DNA of 6,283 nt from Pedobacter sp. (GTDB lineage: Bacteria > Bacteroidota > Bacteroidia > Sphingobacteriales > Sphingobacteriaceae): NCBI GenBank assembly GCA_028287885.1, contig JAQBOT010000094.1, forward strand, positions 1 through 6,283, in the 5' to 3' direction. The notes under the pieces are model-generated. The model did no database searches and was not told where the DNA came from. It was given only the letters and a program-made list of their open reading frames with translations. The translations under genes and the position numbers were made by a program. The stretch's first letter is position 1. Each line of letters starts with the position of its first letter. Positions 5,080 through 6,283 of this stretch are shown one piece after another.

Positions 5080-6283
5080 ATATTATGGGGTAAGGTAATT
5101 ACAAACTCGGTGTATTGGCCTTCTTCACTAGTCACACTGAGCATACCGCCATGCCCATTTACAATTATATCACGGCTCAAAGACAAGCCTAAGCCTGTAC
5201 CCTGCCCCGCAGGTTTTGTGGTAAAAAAAGGTTGCAAGATCTTATCCGTTATAGAGGCAGGTATACCAATCCCATTGTCCCAGATCTTAATCAGCACACA
5301 CATTCCATTCAGTACGGTTGTTACCCTTACTTCCGGGCGATACCCAGGTTCCGCTTTCTTCTCCCTTTGCTGAACAGCATAAAATGCATTGTTAAATAAG
5401 TTAAGCAAAACCCGCCCAATTTCCTGAGGAATAATATTTATTTTCGGAATGGAATCATAATTTTTAACCATGTTGGCGTTAAAGGTGTTGTCCTTTGCCC
5501 TAAGACCATGGTAGCTTAAGCCCAAATATTCGTCAGTTAAAGAATTGATGTCTGTAAGTTGTCGATCCTTGGCATTTAAACGTGAATGTAGCAGCATGTT
5601 CTTAACGATTCGATCCGCGCGCTTGCCATGGGATAGAATTTTTGCCAGGTTTTTCTTGATGTTTCCAGCCAAAGCGAGCGCTTCCTCCATATTGCCGTTA
5701 TTAACTTCCTGCTCCATCTCTTCTGTAAGCTCAATACTCACGTCAGAAAAATTGTTTACGAAGTTTAGCGGATTCTGAATCTCATGTGCTATGCCTGCGG
5801 TAAGTTCTCCGAGCGAAGCGAGTTTCTCAGATTGTACAAGCTGCCGCTGGGCTGCGCGCAGCTCTTTCAGGGTTTCAGCCATTTGGTCCCTTTGTTCCGT
5901 AAGTTGCCTCTGGGCAATATCCAAATTACTCACCATTTCATTGAAGGCCAGGCCAAGCTCACCAATTTCATCTCTGGATATATTGGTCACCCGTTGGGAG
6001 AGGTCCCCCTCACTCACTCGATATGCCGCATCACGAAGCCGCATTACTGGCGCCGAAATGCTTCTTGCCAGAATGAAACCCATTAAAATGCCAATGACAA
6101 AGACAATTCCGCTGACCAACAAAGATGTTTCGCGGATCTGTCGTTTGCTGCTTAAGATCTCTAAAGTATTGAACCCCAGTATGATTTGACCGGACATGCC
6201 AGGGGTGGAAAAATTCGATCTTTTGACAATCAAGTGCGCGTTTGACCGTACATCAACTTTAACAGGCACATCTTCTGGATAGG
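5076..6283 (-). CDS. Membrane sensor histidine kinase, HAMP-containing (N-terminus outside window)
   Basis: The frame stays open to the window edge. The first possible start inside, a GTG at 6269-6267, is preceded in frame by Y-P-E-D codons, so it is not taken as the real start. Numbering from that GTG codon: residues 1-45 look like the end of an extracytoplasmic sensor domain (GQIILGFNTLEI, as before the membrane in Cache-type sensors); 48-68 is a membrane helix; 69-121 is a HAMP linker (SAPVMRLRDAAYRVSEGDL); 110-148 is coiled coil. The H-box is GIAHEIQNPLNFVNN with His162 as phospho-acceptor. The ATPase domain (about 275-395) has the N-box LNLFNNAFYAV (Asn294), G1 DNGIGIP (Asp331), F-box QPFFTTKP and G2 GQGTGLGLSLSRD. 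The catalytic core appears complete. This subfamily is abundant in Bacteroidota. It begins the visible operon and overlaps its regulator by 4 bp, so it presumably phosphorylates one or both downstream receivers. The signal sensed is unknown; the operon promoter is out of view. Confidence 0.92.
   Translation of the reverse strand, partial: YPEDVPVKVDVRSNAHLIVKRSNFSTPGMSGQIILGFNTLEILSSKRQIRETSLLVSGIVFVIGILMGFILARSISAPVMRLRDAAYRVSEGDLSQRVTNISRDEIGELGLAFNEMVSNLDIAQRQLTEQRDQMAETLKELRAAQRQLVQSEKLASLGELTAGIAHEIQNPLNFVNNFSDVSIELTEEMEQEVNNGNMEEALALAGNIKKNLAKILSHGKRADRIVKNMLLHSRLNAKDRQLTDINSLTDEYLGLSYHGLRAKDNTFNANMVKNYDSIPKINIIPQEIGRVLLNLFNNAFYAVQQREKKAEPGYRPEVRVTTVLNGMCVLIKIWDNGIGIPASITDKILQPFFTTKPAGQGTGLGLSLSRDIIVNGHGGMLSVTSEEGQYTEFVITLPHNI

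Noticed and set aside
5791..6189. Plus-strand 132-codon frame opposite the kinase
   Set aside because: Serine/arginine-rich translation lying wholly antisense to the HAMP and H-box coding region.
6267..6269. GTG as the start codon of the histidine kinase
   Set aside because: The frame continues upstream through sense codons (Y-P-E-D) to the window edge, and the sequence there looks like the middle of a sensor domain that must be preceded by another membrane helix or signal.

Overview
This window looks like a chromosomal segment from a member of the Bacteroidota, most likely near the Sphingobacteriaceae (Pedobacter/Sphingobacterium type). The basis is indirect. The histidine kinase belongs to a kinase subfamily expanded in that phylum (AHEIQNPLNFVNN H-box, GLRAKD and IIPQEIGRVLLNL blocks). 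Most genes lack a clear Shine-Dalgarno site. There is also a secreted GH95-type glycoside hydrolase. No RNA gene, insertion sequence, CRISPR array or phage gene is visible, and this is mainly an ordinary core/accessory chromosome stretch.

Layout. Bases 1-917 (minus) hold the N-terminal 305 residues of a secreted GH95-like glycoside hydrolase, which runs off the left edge. A 214-bp divergent intergenic region (918-1131) with two inverted repeats separates it from a rightward series of three genes: a small, very acidic DUF3072 protein (1132-1404), an AraJ-type major facilitator efflux permease (1469-2674), and a YitT/DUF2179 membrane protein (2790-3659). The stop codon of the YitT gene abuts, with zero bases between, the stop codon of a leftward operon filling the rest of the window (3660-6283). 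Read from its promoter side, that operon encodes a membrane histidine kinase (5' end outside the window), a single-domain CheY-like response regulator, and a second response regulator fused to a class III nucleotide cyclase. The overlaps are 4 bp and 8 bp.

How the genes work together. The right-hand operon is a coherent signalling unit. The kinase senses something through its extracytoplasmic N-terminal part, and phosphate passes to one or both receiver domains. One output is direct control of cyclic nucleotide (probably cAMP) synthesis. No DNA-binding output domain is encoded in the part seen here. This is the most interesting system in the window. The three rightward genes have no evident functional link to each other or to the hydrolase. 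They are treated as separate small units because gaps of 64 and 115 bp lie between them.
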